From positions 1,500,501 to 1,564,500 of the forward strand of contig NC_063986.1 of NCBI RefSeq assembly GCF_932276165.1: a DNA stretch of 64,000 nucleotides, in the 5' to 3' direction. Shown here piece by piece: positions 1-11,610 of this stretch. The notes beneath the pieces are model-generated. The model did no database searches. It was not told where the DNA came from and was given only the letters and a program-made list of their open reading frames with translations. The stretch's first letter is position 1; every line of letters starts with the position of its first letter. Position numbers and translations under genes: made by a program. This DNA is from Plutella xylostella. Lineage: Eukaryota > Arthropoda > Insecta > Lepidoptera > Plutellidae.

Positions 1-42
1 TAGCTCCCTTTCATTCGTTTTTCGCCAGTATAGAGTAACCCT
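1..42 (-). mobile_element. GGGGTTACTC MITE, cut by window edge
   Basis: Minus strand reads AGGGTTACTCTATACTGGCG then AAAAACGA, the left end of the family seen complete at 39642. Confidence 0.6.
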
Positions 43-691
43 CCATGTCGTCCACCGATCTGCACTAGGCCTGCGAAGTGGACTAGGCCTAAATCCTTTC
101 CTTAATTGGAAGAAGACCCGTGCGATGAGGTGAAGTTGAAGGTAAAAAAAAATTGGACTGAATTAGGTATTATGGCTTCTAAGGGAACTAAATAAGCTAT
201 AACTTTTCTTATACAGTCTTTAGACAAGTAGTAAGAGATAGGCAGGATAGGGAAAGATGTTATGGCAACTGATTAATCTTTGATTTTGTTTGGTTATTTT
301 AAAACTTAAAAACAGCAAACCTATCGTTATATCTGTTATAGTTAAATAGCTAATACGAATATGTCTGTCTTTAAGCCAGTGTAGACGAGGTAGAGTAGGT
401 TTATCAATATAGATCTCCGTCTACTTTTCCAAGTAAAACGATTCTTATCTTGTTTTTATTAATCAAAAAATTCGTAGAAAAATAATAACTGTGTACCCGT
501 ACAGTTACAATAATGCTTGTTCGTCAATTAAGTGTGGTAAATTAGCAGTTTAGGAAAGTTTAACATGTTAAATGTTGCGTGTTATGTATTTTATTACTTT
601 TCCCGAGTTATTCGCACCAGTTTCCTCGGCTTTCTATTAGTTATTGCCACATCTCGTTTCTTAAATGCTCGGTGTTGAAAAAGAAAAGTGT

Positions 692-860
692 CATCATCAT
701 CATCATCATCAGCCTATAGCCGTCCACTGCTGGACGTAGGCCTCTCCCAAAGCACGCCACTGGACGCGATATTTTGCTTTTTGCATCTAATCGTAACCAG
801 CCACTTTTCGCAAGTCGTTACCCCATCTAGCTGGAGGGCGTCCCACACTACGTTTGCCTA
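692..860 (-). mobile_element. RTE-like LINE fragment with 18-base duplication
   Basis: Flanked by perfect copies of GTTGAAAAAGAAAAGTGT at 674-691 and 861-878. The (CAT)n run at the left is the microsatellite tail read on the minus strand. The body carries the common lepidopteran GTCCACTGCTGGACGTAGGC sequence. The RTE assignment rests on the tail type and is inferred. Confidence 0.75.
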
Positions 861-878
861 GTTGAAAAAGAAAAGTGT

Positions 879-2253
879 ATCTTCATATATTTATCAATCT
901 CCACGGCGGAGGCCAACATTGTTGAACTCCGGCAAAAAATAGCCGTTCAAGGAACGCGGATCGGATCGGTGGCACTTCACCTCCAATCAAAAGTAAACCT
1001 TATTACTCTAAACACTACTTGCATTTAAGAGTCGCATTATAAAGTGCAAGCAATCGATGACGGCAACGAATCTAAATCCTATCTCTTTTCCTATAAAATC
1101 CATATTGGTTCGCCGGATATGAGGGCTGTGCTTGCGCGCGTTCGATATGTCGTTACAGTGGCTTTTCGCTTGTGGATTTTATGGAAACTGTTTGAAAACT
1201 GTGCGGGGTAGGAGTCCGTACGTCGAGGGATAGTGAGCTGTAGCTGCGAGGGTATGCAGTATGTCGGTGGCAGTTCTGAGAAACAATGCTGGCTGCTGGT
1301 TCGGGGAAGCGCAGGCCGGGGGCCGTTACGACGAGACTAGGAATCGACCAGAAAAACCAACCTAACCTAATTATCCGGCCGTGGATGTGCGAGTGCAGTG
1401 TTGCAGGCTGTAATTTATTGCAGGAGTACAGTTGGCTCGGCGGTGACGATTGCCGATAATGATTTGTGGAAAGTCGATTCGGATCGGCCGCCGGATTACG
1501 GAATCGATCGTCGCGTTTTCCGACTTGCAGTCTGATATTTTTCTTCTTTGTAAGATAACATCATTCAAATAGACTACTACCTATTCGAACAAGGATAATT
1601 TGGGATAAATATAGAGGAAAATGGGAGCAAACAAAGGCCTCTTAAACCTCCACATCGGAACGCAAAAATATTTGTAAAAACAGTAAATATATTATGTACC
1701 TACTTATACAAAAACCGTATTTTGATCTTTGTCATCATTTAAAAATGAAAAATGTGCAGTGAAATGATTGCATAGTGCATCAACGGTGCAATTTGCATAT
1801 CTGACAAATCGTAAATATCTTTCGGTGCAACATAAAACAAAGTCTAGCTTTATTTCTCTTCCCTGAGGCCACTGACGGATGCACGGAGTTAGGAATTAGA
1901 ATGACTATACCATGAAACCTATAATAATGAATGAACTTTTACTCAAATCAACAAAGTAAGACAGAAAAGAAGATGGTAAGTACTTCTGATACGCTGTTAA
2001 AATGTACTAAATGACGGCGACATTAAGTAAACTATTTTTCCGTTTAGGAGTGAGGATTTGGTGCTAGGTCACTAAAAAAATATTATTGCTCGCAAGTCTT
2101 TAAAGTGTATGCACTCTACTCCTGGTTCCACTACGCTAGTAAGTTCGTACGTTGCGGAAACGGGCACTCACGAAGAATGCAGCCCATTTGCCCACCGCGG
2201 CCGCGTCCATTCATTTGTCACATAAATTAGCCGACGGCCGCCGCTGACTGCCA
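879..2253. other. No gene seen
   Basis: Presumed ZP-gene intron or downstream sequence. A GC-rich part (900-1500) has only short chance frames on both strands and no ZP-like coding. Confidence 0.5.
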
Positions 2254-2459
2254 GGAGAGTTACTCTATACTAACGAAAAACGTGCCATCGGCACGGTTAA
2301 TGCTACGAGATAGAGTCGTGCCTCGCGCAGATGTTGCAAAAAGGGTATACTAAGCAGAAACCTACATGTGCAGTATGGTATATCTAAGCCCGAAACTAAA
2401 TCTATAAATAGGTTTCTGCCTAGTATACCCTTTTTGCAACACCCTGTAGAGTGACCCCC
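2254..2459. mobile_element. GGGGTTACTC MITE interrupted by another MITE
   Basis: Left end GAGAGTTACTCTATACTAAC and right end TAGAGTGACCCC flank a 119-base mariner-type MITE (2328-2446). The family's internal GATAGAGTCGTG is kept. Confidence 0.75.
2328..2446. mobile_element. Mariner-type MITE nested in the 2254 MITE
   Basis: TIRs beginning CAGGGTGTTGCAAAAAGGG (right end) with GTATACTAAG. TA follows on the right (2447-2448). Related copies at 10379 and 27447. Confidence 0.78.
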
Positions 2460-5400
2460 AGGTCCCTGCAAGGCCTATCGACCCGGCAGCGCATCGCGCG
2501 ATTGTCGCCGCCATGTTTATTTATGAGCGTTTTGTTCGGATTCCCTGGATTCGCCGTTCTGAGACTATTGATATTATGAAAGTCTGGGTTAAGAAATGAG
2601 ACGTTTGGTCCGTTTGGTTTTCACAAAAAACACATAATCTAAACCTAGTATTATTGTACAATTAAAAGTGGCCGGCTCCTTTTTTGCGATGCATATTGCA
2701 CCTACTTTTCCGCAGTGCAATGTTAAATGGGCATAATATATTCAAATTAAAAATCACAATCAAAATATAATATCAAACTCCAACCTCTATTGGTACTAAG
2801 TATCTTACGAAGCGCCTATCTAAATGCTCTTACTTATCTCCCAGGCATTTGTTGAAGGTGGGTAACGAGCATTAAATTCACTTATCATCCGCAGGCCAGA
2901 GCCAAGAGTAAAAACCTTTCCACAGAGCATTTTCTGACACGCTAAGGCGACAGAGATAAGAGCGAAAGTTGGAAGTCGTGGCGTATTCCGTAGACAAGGT
3001 TTTCTCACTAGATCTGTACAGTACAGTCTGTTTGCAATTATAACTGTTCTACGCAGAACGTTTCTTCATAGTTGTGTCCACTTTCCACGTATGTCTTCAC
3101 GCGTAGCTCCCTTGTGGCCGTCTGTTCACTCGTTACCGTCTTGTGTATCGTTTATTGAACCTGAATGTACTATGCACAAGCGAGAAATGAAAAAGTTTCA
3201 GGGACATATCTCCACATTACTCCTAAACGGAAAAGGCTATAATTTTTTTTATTAGGGTCATTTAGAGTTCGTGGCATATTATGTTATGTTTGTCTCGTGT
3301 AAATATTTATGTAGTCATATAATCCGGACGACCTGTACCGCCATATTATTATTAATATAGTGGTATAAAGGTAAAAACGCTTGCCGGATGAAATCAATTT
3401 TCATTCAGTTTGGAGCACGACTATACACCTAGGTAACCTAGACAGGACTTCCTCATTTAACGTAGCGGCAACTAAGTAATTTTAGCAATTCTGGACCGTC
3501 TTTTTCATTTTTTGCTACACCATGCCACTTTGATGTACAGTGAGCGAAAACTACTTGACTTGTAATACATAAACGAAATTAACTTTGTAGCATACTGCAC
3601 AATCACTGAAATATTGTAATTTGACAGTGTTAAGTTATTAATATCCATCATTTGGAATTTTATTGAATTTATGAGAAATGTGTGAATGAAATTATTCAAA
3701 ATCTTTTAGAACCCTGTAAATCTATCAGGCGTCGTCGATAGACCTTTTAGCATCAATCAATATTAAGTAAATAAGTAATATAAAACATAAATAAAAACTA
3801 TTCAATATCAATGTTAAAAGATGCATAAATAAAACGTTTTATTGATAATAAAAACTATTTGTAGGTATATTATAGTCCATTGTTAAACATTTGTACAAAT
3901 CATAAATACCTACACCTTTACATTTTCTCATCGTATCTGTATTGTACTATTTATACTGTAAAAAAGTATATGTTAAAATGAAAAATTATCACTTCTAATG
4001 GTAATTAAGTGTTGTAAAAAGTAAAAAAAAACGGGTTGTTTACTTATTTATTACTGATTGACCGAAGACATTTCTCAATATATAGGCGTTTTATATATTT
4101 ACGAGTACCACTACCAACCTATTTATCCGTTCATTGATAAAATTTCACCTGTATTTAACTGCGTGTGTAAATATTTTCAATTTAAGTAATTTTATATTAA
4201 AAAAAACCCTTTGTCTATGTCTAGTTAAAAGTAATCTGTATGTGTATTTCTTATAATCATTTAAAAAAACAATACATCTCCGTACATTTTGCGAAATTTC
4301 CCAAAAAAAAAAACAGGGTCAAGACATCAACGCTTGTTTTTATGTTGTAATTTTTCTCTCTGATTATTTCTTTTATTGCAGTAACCTGTTACTTTTACTG
4401 TCGCTTGTCCCATACGTGACAGTGAATTCACAACTTTATGTCATTATCACTTCTTATTTAATTAACTCCTGAACGAAAATATACAGGCAGGTGGCAGGTG
4501 TTAGTTTCTTCACACGAAAGGGGAAAAATATTCGATAATGATATTATTTGTTAAGTGCAAGAAATAATTGTGTAATTAATCATGTTTTTGTGTATATGGT
4601 TATGGGTAATCTTTAATTATATTAAATGGTCGAAGTGTGTAATGTAGAGATATGATATATTTTGTGTAGTAAGTGTTTCATCGAAAACAGCCTTCAATCA
4701 ACAAAACAAACTAAACTACTGTTATAGTTTAAATTTATAGTTTGTAACTCGTCAGCTAGATATTATCTAGACTTTCTAGACTACTGGGCACTAAACTCTG
4801 CTGGTCATTGTGAAGTTGTAAACTTTGTTAACTTTAAAGTAAGTTTAACTGCTCTGTTTAAGTGAAGAGGTTTTATGAGAGTTGACACATAAGGTTGACT
4901 TTATGAGAAGTATGTACAAAGTACATATTGTACATCCTGTTAACTTTGACCAAAATAGTTAAGAGTTCAGTACACACTCACCCACGCATAGAATGACTAC
5001 ATTTTTACCGTATTCTTAATGAAATAGTGTAGAACTTAGGGCTGAACTATGGTTATTGGTTACAACTTAAAACAATATACTGTCATTCATTGATAATATT
5101 ATTTTCAAATAGAATCCTAAGAATAGAATAAGGCCGACGAAGGTATATTGTGGATAGTGGATTTGGTTGTATCTTCCTACTTGCCTATAAAATAGTGGAG
5201 TTCTCGACATTCGTATAAACTTATTCAATTTTATTAGTGCTCATTGCTCAACGCTGCTGTTCAGTAATACTGCCATAAAGCAATACAATAGTTCAATTGC
5301 CATTACATCAATTGAATGTATAACTATATTGCACTATTGTAACTGCAGCTTGAATACAGCATAAGCGATGTTTACTGAAATATTATCAGAATATATACTT

Positions 5401-5589
5401 ATAGGCTGAATTGATGTAAGACATTTACAGGGATTGACATACAGAGATTGGCTTACTGAGAGATATACACATTTATGTATGTGTGTGTCAGAAAAAGAGA
5501 TATGCTATTATCCCCCCGGACTCTTAACTTTTAAGATCCTCTGACGTCTGATATAAAATACTAAATCAATTTATAATAATCGATAAAGT
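2460..5589. other. No gene seen
   Basis: AT-rich sequence with short chance frames only. I searched the minus strand for the continuing ZP exon (expected text after CGTKP) and did not find it. Confidence 0.5.
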
Positions 5590-5675
5590 AATATTTGATT
5601 TATTTTATACTTTATTGCACAAATATAACATAAGTGTACAAAAGGTGGACTTACTGCTAAAAGCATTTTCTACCA
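5590..5675 (-). mobile_element. LINE 3' tail
   Basis: Uninterrupted relative of the 17318 copy, reading AGTCCACCTTTTGTACACTT then GTGCAATAAAGTATAAAATA on the minus strand. It serves as the empty-site reference for the Helitron. Confidence 0.6.
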
Positions 5676-5943
5676 TTTATCTATGTATCTTCCATCTATG
5701 AGTCTTAGGATCAAATTGTTTGCGCTGGGGATATGGTGTATGTGGTATGTAGGTATGTGTGGCCAGTATATCTACAGATATATAGAATATTCTTTTTTGT
5801 AAACACACGACAATAGAAGTTACAAAACTTATAATACATATATAGTACAAACACAGAGGTATAAAAATGGCAGTCTTATCACTAATAGCGATTTTTTTCA
5901 AATAGTTTACCAAATATTGTAAAAGTTTATTGTACTTAATTTG

Positions 5944-5944
<1 letters not shown>

Positions 5945-5980
<36 letters not shown>

Positions 5981-5998
5981 ATGTGTGTGTGTGTGTTT
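5945..5998. repeat. (TG)n microsatellite
   Basis: About 54 bases of TG repeats with two interruptions, beginning 16 bases downstream of the donor of the 6.1 kb ZP exon on the transcribed minus strand, where it reads (CA)n. Confidence 0.9.
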
Positions 5999-6013
5999 AG
6001 CGTCTATAGTTAC

Positions 6014-6112
6014 CTGGCTTGGTGCCGCATTTGGCGTACGCGATCCTGAATGAGAAGTAGGTCTGTCCCGTCGACGGCGGCACGTACACGCAGCGAGGGT
6101 CGCCGTGTTGCC
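6014..6112 (-). CDS. ZP-domain protein, second ZP exon (gene continues off left edge)
   Basis: On the minus strand an acceptor (ttctcag) precedes an open exon that ends at CCAG followed by a GTAACT donor. It encodes about 32 residues, including DPRCVYVPPSTGQTYFSF and then AYAKCGTKP, which is the second conserved-cysteine segment of a zona pellucida domain. The first two bases complete the split glycine codon left by the 11.3 kb exon, so the junction reads SSKGQHGDPRC, the usual ZP spacing. It leaves in phase 1. ZP proteins in insects are apical matrix and cuticle-shaping membrane proteins; the particular member (dusky, miniature, cypher or another) cannot be assigned from this part. The remaining ZP half, furin site and membrane segment must lie left of position 1 or in exons I could not find. 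The exon is GC-rich against an AT-rich surround, as expected for coding sequence. Confidence 0.88.
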
Positions 6113-6149
6113 CTGAGAATAGAGACCATTTTACATTAACACTCATAAT

Positions 6150-6300
6150 CATCATCATCACCACCTATCACGTCTTCATTGCAGAGGCTCGGGTCTCTTT
6201 CTAAAGAAAGAAGGGGTTTAGACCTAGTCCACCACGATGGCCTAGTGCGTGTTGGTGGCCCCAACACAAGCAAGCTTGTGCTGACAGAGTTGTTCAGATG
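6150..6300 (-). mobile_element. RTE-like LINE fragment, next to the ZP exon
   Basis: Diverged copy of the 9515 element (CATCATCATCACCACC, TTTAGACCTAGTCCACCACG, CAAGCAAGCTTGTGCTGA). It starts about 40 bases upstream of the acceptor of the 6.1 kb exon. Confidence 0.6.
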
Positions 6301-6639
6301 TAGATACCTACTTATGACATTAAATTCCAGTCATCATTCATTAATTTTCATTCGCAAATTCAAGTGTCTAACCCTTATTACAGTGTTTACTATACATATC
6401 TCATTGGTTTTCTAGTTAACTCTTGTTTTTGTAACCGACACGATAATAAGAAGAAAAATATTGGCTTTTGCCCTAAAATCAAAAGTGAAAGTTCCAAACA
6501 GTGTTCTTTAAAAAAATCTCCGTACGCCAAGTACTTTATATCCTAGAACCTATAACCAAAAGATTATAAGCCAATAACGTGATTCATTCATCTTCGGTCA
6601 AGAGCTCACTAAAGTAAGTTGGATCATGGTTCTACCTTT

Positions 6640-7395
6640 TTTGGCATAAGATTTATTTGCCTAATCTCGTATTGCATAGTAACGTTTGGTCAAAGTCTCG
6701 TTACGCCGAAAATCGTATGGCATAAATCTCGTTTAGTAAAAAGTTATTTCGCATAACATTGTTTAGCCTAATAATGGTATGGCCAAATCTTGAATAGCCT
6801 AATAATGCTATGGCATAGGTTTATTAGGTTTATACAAAGTAATAATATTTGTTTGGCTTTAACTTTGACGGAGCGTCTCCCTACATAGGGCAAACTGGTG
6901 CCTTGTATTGTTTCCGCTGTTTGGAAAACGCTCCGCTCCGCTTCGCTGCGCTCCGCTTTGGTTTTGATGAACATGTGCACCTAACACGCTCCTCCTCGCT
7001 TTGCTCGTCGTCGCACCTATTTTTAGGTTTCGATCTCATGGGGTTTGTAATAATTATATTGGTCGTTAACTTTCGATTTTTTGATCATACAATATCGTGA
7101 TTTTCGGGATGTAGGAGAAAAATACCACAATTTGTACATTTACTACGTACTTAATATATTATTTATTAAGATAACATTACGAGAAACAAGATTATACATA
7201 GGTATAGACGAACATAAATTTGAGCAAACGAAACTTAGGTGTTTAAAGATTGTGCTTAAAGAGTTTTAGACGAAACGAGCCTTATGCCACATAAGTCTTG
7301 GCAAAGTGATGGTTCGGCCAAAAAAGTTTAGACCATACGAGTTATGCGAAATGAGTTTTGGTCAATAAAGATTATGCGAGATGAGCGGAACCCGT
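6640..7395. repeat. Region of degenerate ~20-25 base units around a GC-rich core
   Basis: Both sides (6640-6830 and 7265-7395) consist of loosely repeated phrases such as GGCATAAATCTCGTTTAG, TTAGCCTAATAATG, TTATGCGAAATGAG and TTTGGTCAA. The centre (6850-7030) contains CGCTCCGCTCCGCTTCGCTG and is GC-rich. It is an old interspersed repeat built from short units; I see no genes. Confidence 0.5.
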
Positions 7396-9504
7396 TGGAT
7401 CATACATATTTGTAGTTAATAACAACTCTATTACCCGCACATAGCTTCTAACTACAAATTACTAAAATGATGTTACCGATGCTTCTACTCTTCATTTATT
7501 ATACATATCGTTATCATCTATCATATTTGACTGGCGGCGGCCACACAAGCTTCATCAGAGCAATGTGTTGGTAAAATTATTATGTTTTATGATGAGTTTT
7601 AGCGAGGGATAGGTTTAGAGCCCATTTTATGATATCTGGATGTGGACAAAGGTTATCTGTGGGATAAAAGTCATGCTGAGACTCGCTGAAATTATGTTTT
7701 ACGTTTATATAGAGCTTACGGATCTGGACATCGTAAAACAGGCTCTTAACCTATTATATTATATACATCTACCTTTTCGGGCCCACAGTTGAGATTATAC
7801 CTAATTACACGTTCATATATTATAGACGTTAACAAATACCTAAACAATTCAGCAAATTAACATACCTAGTGCCCTCACAAATCTTAAGATCCATCCGTAT
7901 TCAGACCGTGGGACAGAACCCAAATTTGGTGTATTCCCAAGCGGCGGCGTATTTAGCGCCGGATCGCTACACGTCCAGCGACTACGAATCAAATGGCCAT
8001 CAAACGCTTGAGAGCTTTATACAGCATTTATATACGTGTGCTAATTAATTTTAAAACTGCTGACATGTAAGTGTGAATTAGAAGCCGGTTTCGGAAACGG
8101 CTAGAATTGGCTTCGCGTGCACAAATCGGACCTGGGGTCACTCTCTCATTCTCTTGTATTAAGCGTGCCGATCGATTGCGTGAAAATTCTTGTTCGTTCG
8201 TTCGTCTACTTAGAGAGTGACCCCCTCTGTGCCCGCTCTGGACCCTGACATTGAGCCGTCGCGTGCGCATTTTGTACGATCACGTAATTCTGGCGTTAAA
8301 TCAAACTAAATACTTTTTTTTAAAACGGTGCGGTATTGTTGTTTTATTTTAACTTGTAGCTATACAAGAAGCTAGAAGACTCCATTTTTAATATTTAATA
8401 ATTTAATTAGAGTAAATACTAGTGTCTAACAGCATAATTTTTTCCATCAAAATCTTTCATTCATTTATAAAAATGATTCAATTTAAAAATATGTATGTAG
8501 TTATTGGCTTTGCCGCATAAAAACCATATAAATGTACAGTAATATACTAATAATTTACTGGCACCTTTATAATAAAACGCAGAATGAAGCGCTTGTCAAA
8601 TACGTAACTCTACCCTTTATAAATAAAGAAAATTAACACGCCCGTAATAAGGAGTCGTAAATTTGATATTTTATAGCGATTCCAGCTTCACTTGTGCATA
8701 ATGCTGAGATGACAGCACATTGCAGGCACTTGTGAGGTGGATTTATTGGCGGGCCCAAGCCGGCAGGTCCAGTGCGGAATGGCTTGAACAGCTGGAAACA
8801 AGTGTGAAGAAGTGCACATTATTGCCTCTTCAATTTATTGCCTTTTCGCTTGTAAAGAACTGTTGAATGTTGCTTTTTCGTCGTTTTGAGATTTTTATTT
8901 TTAGCAAGTAAGTTCGTAATGTTTTGTAGGATACTTAGTAGGTATATTTTGTAAAAAAGATATGGGTTTCTTAAATAGTAGTCTGTAGATTTAACACTAT
9001 TACTATAGGTAGATATTGAATTATTTTTGAACATGGAACATAGAATTACACAGCCAAATTGTTGTCTAAAAAGAGAAAACTACAAAAGTAACCTAATTTT
9101 CCCCCGCAGCGCCAGTTAGGCGACCTCCATTCAACAGGTCCTTACCTAAATTCACCGTGAAGAAAAAAAACCCGTCGAAAGCCAGTTCCGTTTGCAACAG
9201 CCGTAGATGCCAAAGAGAATACAACCTCTACGAAATACCATGAATCATTGATTATCCATGGCGGAAACAAAACTCAGTTAACACTACGTGCCTACTTTGA
9301 GACAAATTTAAGCGCCGTTTTTTTACACGCAGCTGTTATAAAGTTTTTTTTACTGCCTTAGTTCTTTCTGTTTCTTATTTCAATGGCGGTTCATCCGATT
9401 GAAGATCAGCATTTACGAAACAGCCAGTATGTCATGGGATTAGCAGGACCCAAGGAGAACCACAGTAACTACTATGTTACGAAGAAAGAGGAAAACATGT
9501 TGAT
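7396..9504. other. ZP intron, no gene seen
   Basis: Apart from the short MITE at 8134 I recognise nothing; the frames are short and low in coding character. Confidence 0.5.
8134..8224. mobile_element. GGGGTTACTC MITE, short diverged copy
   Basis: Ends GGGGTCACTCTCT and AGAGAGTGACCCC, inner ATTAAGCGTGCCGATC related to the other copies; 91 bases. A CCT triplet stands on each side. Confidence 0.6.
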
Positions 9505-9514
9505 ATTAATTGTT

Positions 9515-9750
9515 CATCATCATCACGACCCATTACGTCCCCACTACTGGGGCACGGGTCTCCTTCCAATGAAGGAAGGGTTTAGGCCTAGTCCACCACG
9601 CTGGCCAAGTGCGGGTTGGTGGACCCCAACACAAGCAAGCTTGTGCTGAGAGAGTTGTCGGGTAAGTGGGCAACCCGACTGTCAGATGTTTTCAAGCCGC
9701 CCGAAGGCCTCTGACTTGGCTTAACGACTGCTGCCGAAGCAGCAGCCGGG
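9515..9750 (-). mobile_element. RTE-like LINE fragment, 236 bases, 10-base duplication
   Basis: CATCATCATCACGACCC start, body CACTACTGGGGCACGGGTCT, and ATTAATTGTT repeated at 9505-9514 and 9751-9760. Relatives are at 6150, 11520, 25360 and 57610. Confidence 0.7.
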
Positions 9751-10378
9751 ATTAATTGTTAATTGTATTAAATTATCAAATTTGCCCCGAGCAGGCGTGT
9801 AGGTCCCCGCGGCAAGGGCGTCCCACTTGACTACTGGCCCACTTGCCCAACGACCATTTATTAGAACATCCACTAATAATTCACACACAGAATCCATCAT
9901 AATTGCCAGTGAAACGTAAGTGAAACCACACCACAATTATAAATGTACAATTAGTAGTGCTGGTCTGAATACTGTGCTTTTTTTGAAAAAAAATGCACTC
10001 TAAGTTTATGTGCGTAAGAGTTGCGTTTTTGTTTTCAGGTACAGTAAATGAGTAAAAATGTTACTTGACAGAATATAAGCTTTATGACTCATGACATAAG
10101 ACTCGTAAATAAAAGGGTAGAGAAAGATAATCATACACAGATATATCATGTTAACCTTTGTCGGTAGAGTACAGAAGGAATTAATTTAGTTATTATACCA
10201 TGTAATTGACCAATAAATTTTAACTTTGTACATCCTGTGAGTTTTTGCTGTAAGGTGCTATTAAATGCATTTTATTGGCAGGTTTAAATCGTCAGGTGTG
10301 GTACGTATTCTTGTTGAAATATAAGAAGAAAACGGATACAGTGAGCTTTCAATGGAACTAAATTGTCTTTATAATTTA

Positions 10379-10584
10379 GTTGTAAAAGGGTAAGTATACT
10401 AAGCCGAAACCTACGTGTGCAGCATGTCTTGGTCTTGGTCTTTCCATAGAAACTTTGTTGGTGACGTGACTTTTTACTATGGAGAATTAATTATTTTTTT
10501 CGCGAATTTTGACATTTTGATTTCGTGCTTAGATAATATGCTGCAAACGTAGGTTTCGGCTAAGTATACCTTTTTCGCAACGCG
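10379..10584. mobile_element. Mariner-type MITE, longer copy
   Basis: TIRs GTTGTAAAAGGGTAAGTATA and GTATACCTTTTTCGCAAC match the 27447 family, with AAGCCGAAACCTACGTGTGC in both arms. It adjoins a different repeat on its right. Confidence 0.7.
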
Positions 10585-11143
10585 CTTTCCGTTCCGTAGC
10601 CAAAATGGCAAAAACGGAACCCTTATAGTTTCGTCATGTCCGTCTGTCCGTCTGTCCGTCTGTCCGTCTGTCACAGCCGATTTACTCGGAAACTATAAGT
10701 ACTACAGTGATGAAATTTGATGGGAATATGTGTTGTATGAACCGCTACAAAAATATGACACTAAATAGTAAAAAAAAGAATTGGGGGTGGGGCCCCCCAT
10801 ACATGTAACTGAGGGATGAAATTTTTTTTTTCGATGTACATACCCGTGTGGGGTATCAATGGAAAGGTCTTTTAAAATGATATAAAGTTTTCTAAAAAAC
10901 ATTTTTCTTAAAGTGAACGGTTTTTGAGATATCAGCTCTCAAAGTCGTAAAAAGTATGTCCCCCCCCCCTCAATTTTATAACTACGGGGTATAAAATTCT
11001 AAAAAAAATAGAGGTGATGCATGCTAATTAACTCTTTCAACAATTTTTGGTTTGATCAAAGTATCTCTTATAGTTTTTGAGATAGGTTGATTTAACTACG
11101 GAACCCTTTGTGCGCGAGCCCGACTCGCACTTGGCCGGTTTTT
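10585..11143 (+). repeat. Common lepidopteran interspersed repeat (CCGACTCGCACTTGGCCGG)
   Basis: Starts CCGTAGCCAAAATGGC, has a GTCCGTCT octamer run at 10634-10672, and ends CGACTCGCACTTGGCCGGTT. It is non-coding; ACGGAACCCTT occurs near both ends in the same orientation. Class is not assigned. Confidence 0.6.
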
Positions 11144-11194
11144 TCTAAATATTTCTTTCTTTCTTTCTATAAAACAAAACACAAACCAACTCAC

Positions 11195-11342
11195 CCTTAG
11201 ACGACACAATCCCCTCGAACGGATGCGAGAAGGTGAGGTGCACGTCCATGTGGTCCTTGCCGCACATGACCTCCAGCGCCTGGATGACGGGCATGCCGTC
11301 GGGCCGCGCCACCGGCCAGAGCTCGCCGGCGTATGCTGGCTG
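11195..11342 (-). CDS. ZP-domain protein, first ZP exon
   Basis: This minus-strand exon encodes about 49 residues starting QPAYAGELWP and containing IQALEVMCGKDHMDVHLTFS and HPFEGIVSSK. That is the opening of a ZP domain: the first conserved Cys followed by the hydrophobic beta-strand pattern. The acceptor follows a C-rich tract (CCCCCCCAG) and is a tandem CAGCAG, so a glutamine may be included or skipped. The donor is AAGG|GTGAGT, leaving phase 1. It joins in frame to the 6.1 kb exon (phase 1) and, upstream, in phase 0 to the signal-peptide exon at 24.8 kb. That join gives LALLNQPAYA followed by GELWP, a good signal-peptidase A-x-A site spanning the exon junction. The introns are 5.1 kb downstream and 13.4 kb upstream. 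Confidence 0.9.
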
Positions 11343-11385
11343 CTGGGGGGGAAAGGAGAGGATCATTATATCATATCACTATCCT

Positions 11386-11475
11386 CAGAAGGTCTAGCAC
11401 AAAGACGTAACAAAGACTTAACATCGCCTGACTTCGAAAGCAAGTGCGACGGAAAACTTTTATCACGTCTTCACG
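11386..11475. mobile_element. AAGACGTGACAAAAG MITE, decayed copy
   Basis: AAGGTCTAGCACAAAGACGT and AACTTTTATCACGTCTTC match the 25923 family with many changes. It lies just upstream of the 11.3 kb ZP exon. Confidence 0.5.
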
Positions 11476-11516
11476 TGAGCGTATTGAGTCTGATGCTAAG
11501 CTTTATCACAACTAAC

Positions 11517-11610
11517 TCATCACGTCCGCACTGCTGGGGCACGGGTTTCTTTGCAGGGAACATTTTTAGGCCAAGTCCACCACGCGGGCACTGTGCGGGC
11601 ACTGTTTTAT
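11517..11610 (-). mobile_element. RTE-like LINE fragment, short
   Basis: CATCACGTCCGCACTGCTGG and CAAGTCCACCACGCGG match the 9515 family. The right half is lost. Confidence 0.55.

Noticed and set aside
5945..5998. CRISPR-like or regulatory array
   Set aside because: It is a plain TG microsatellite; no spacers.
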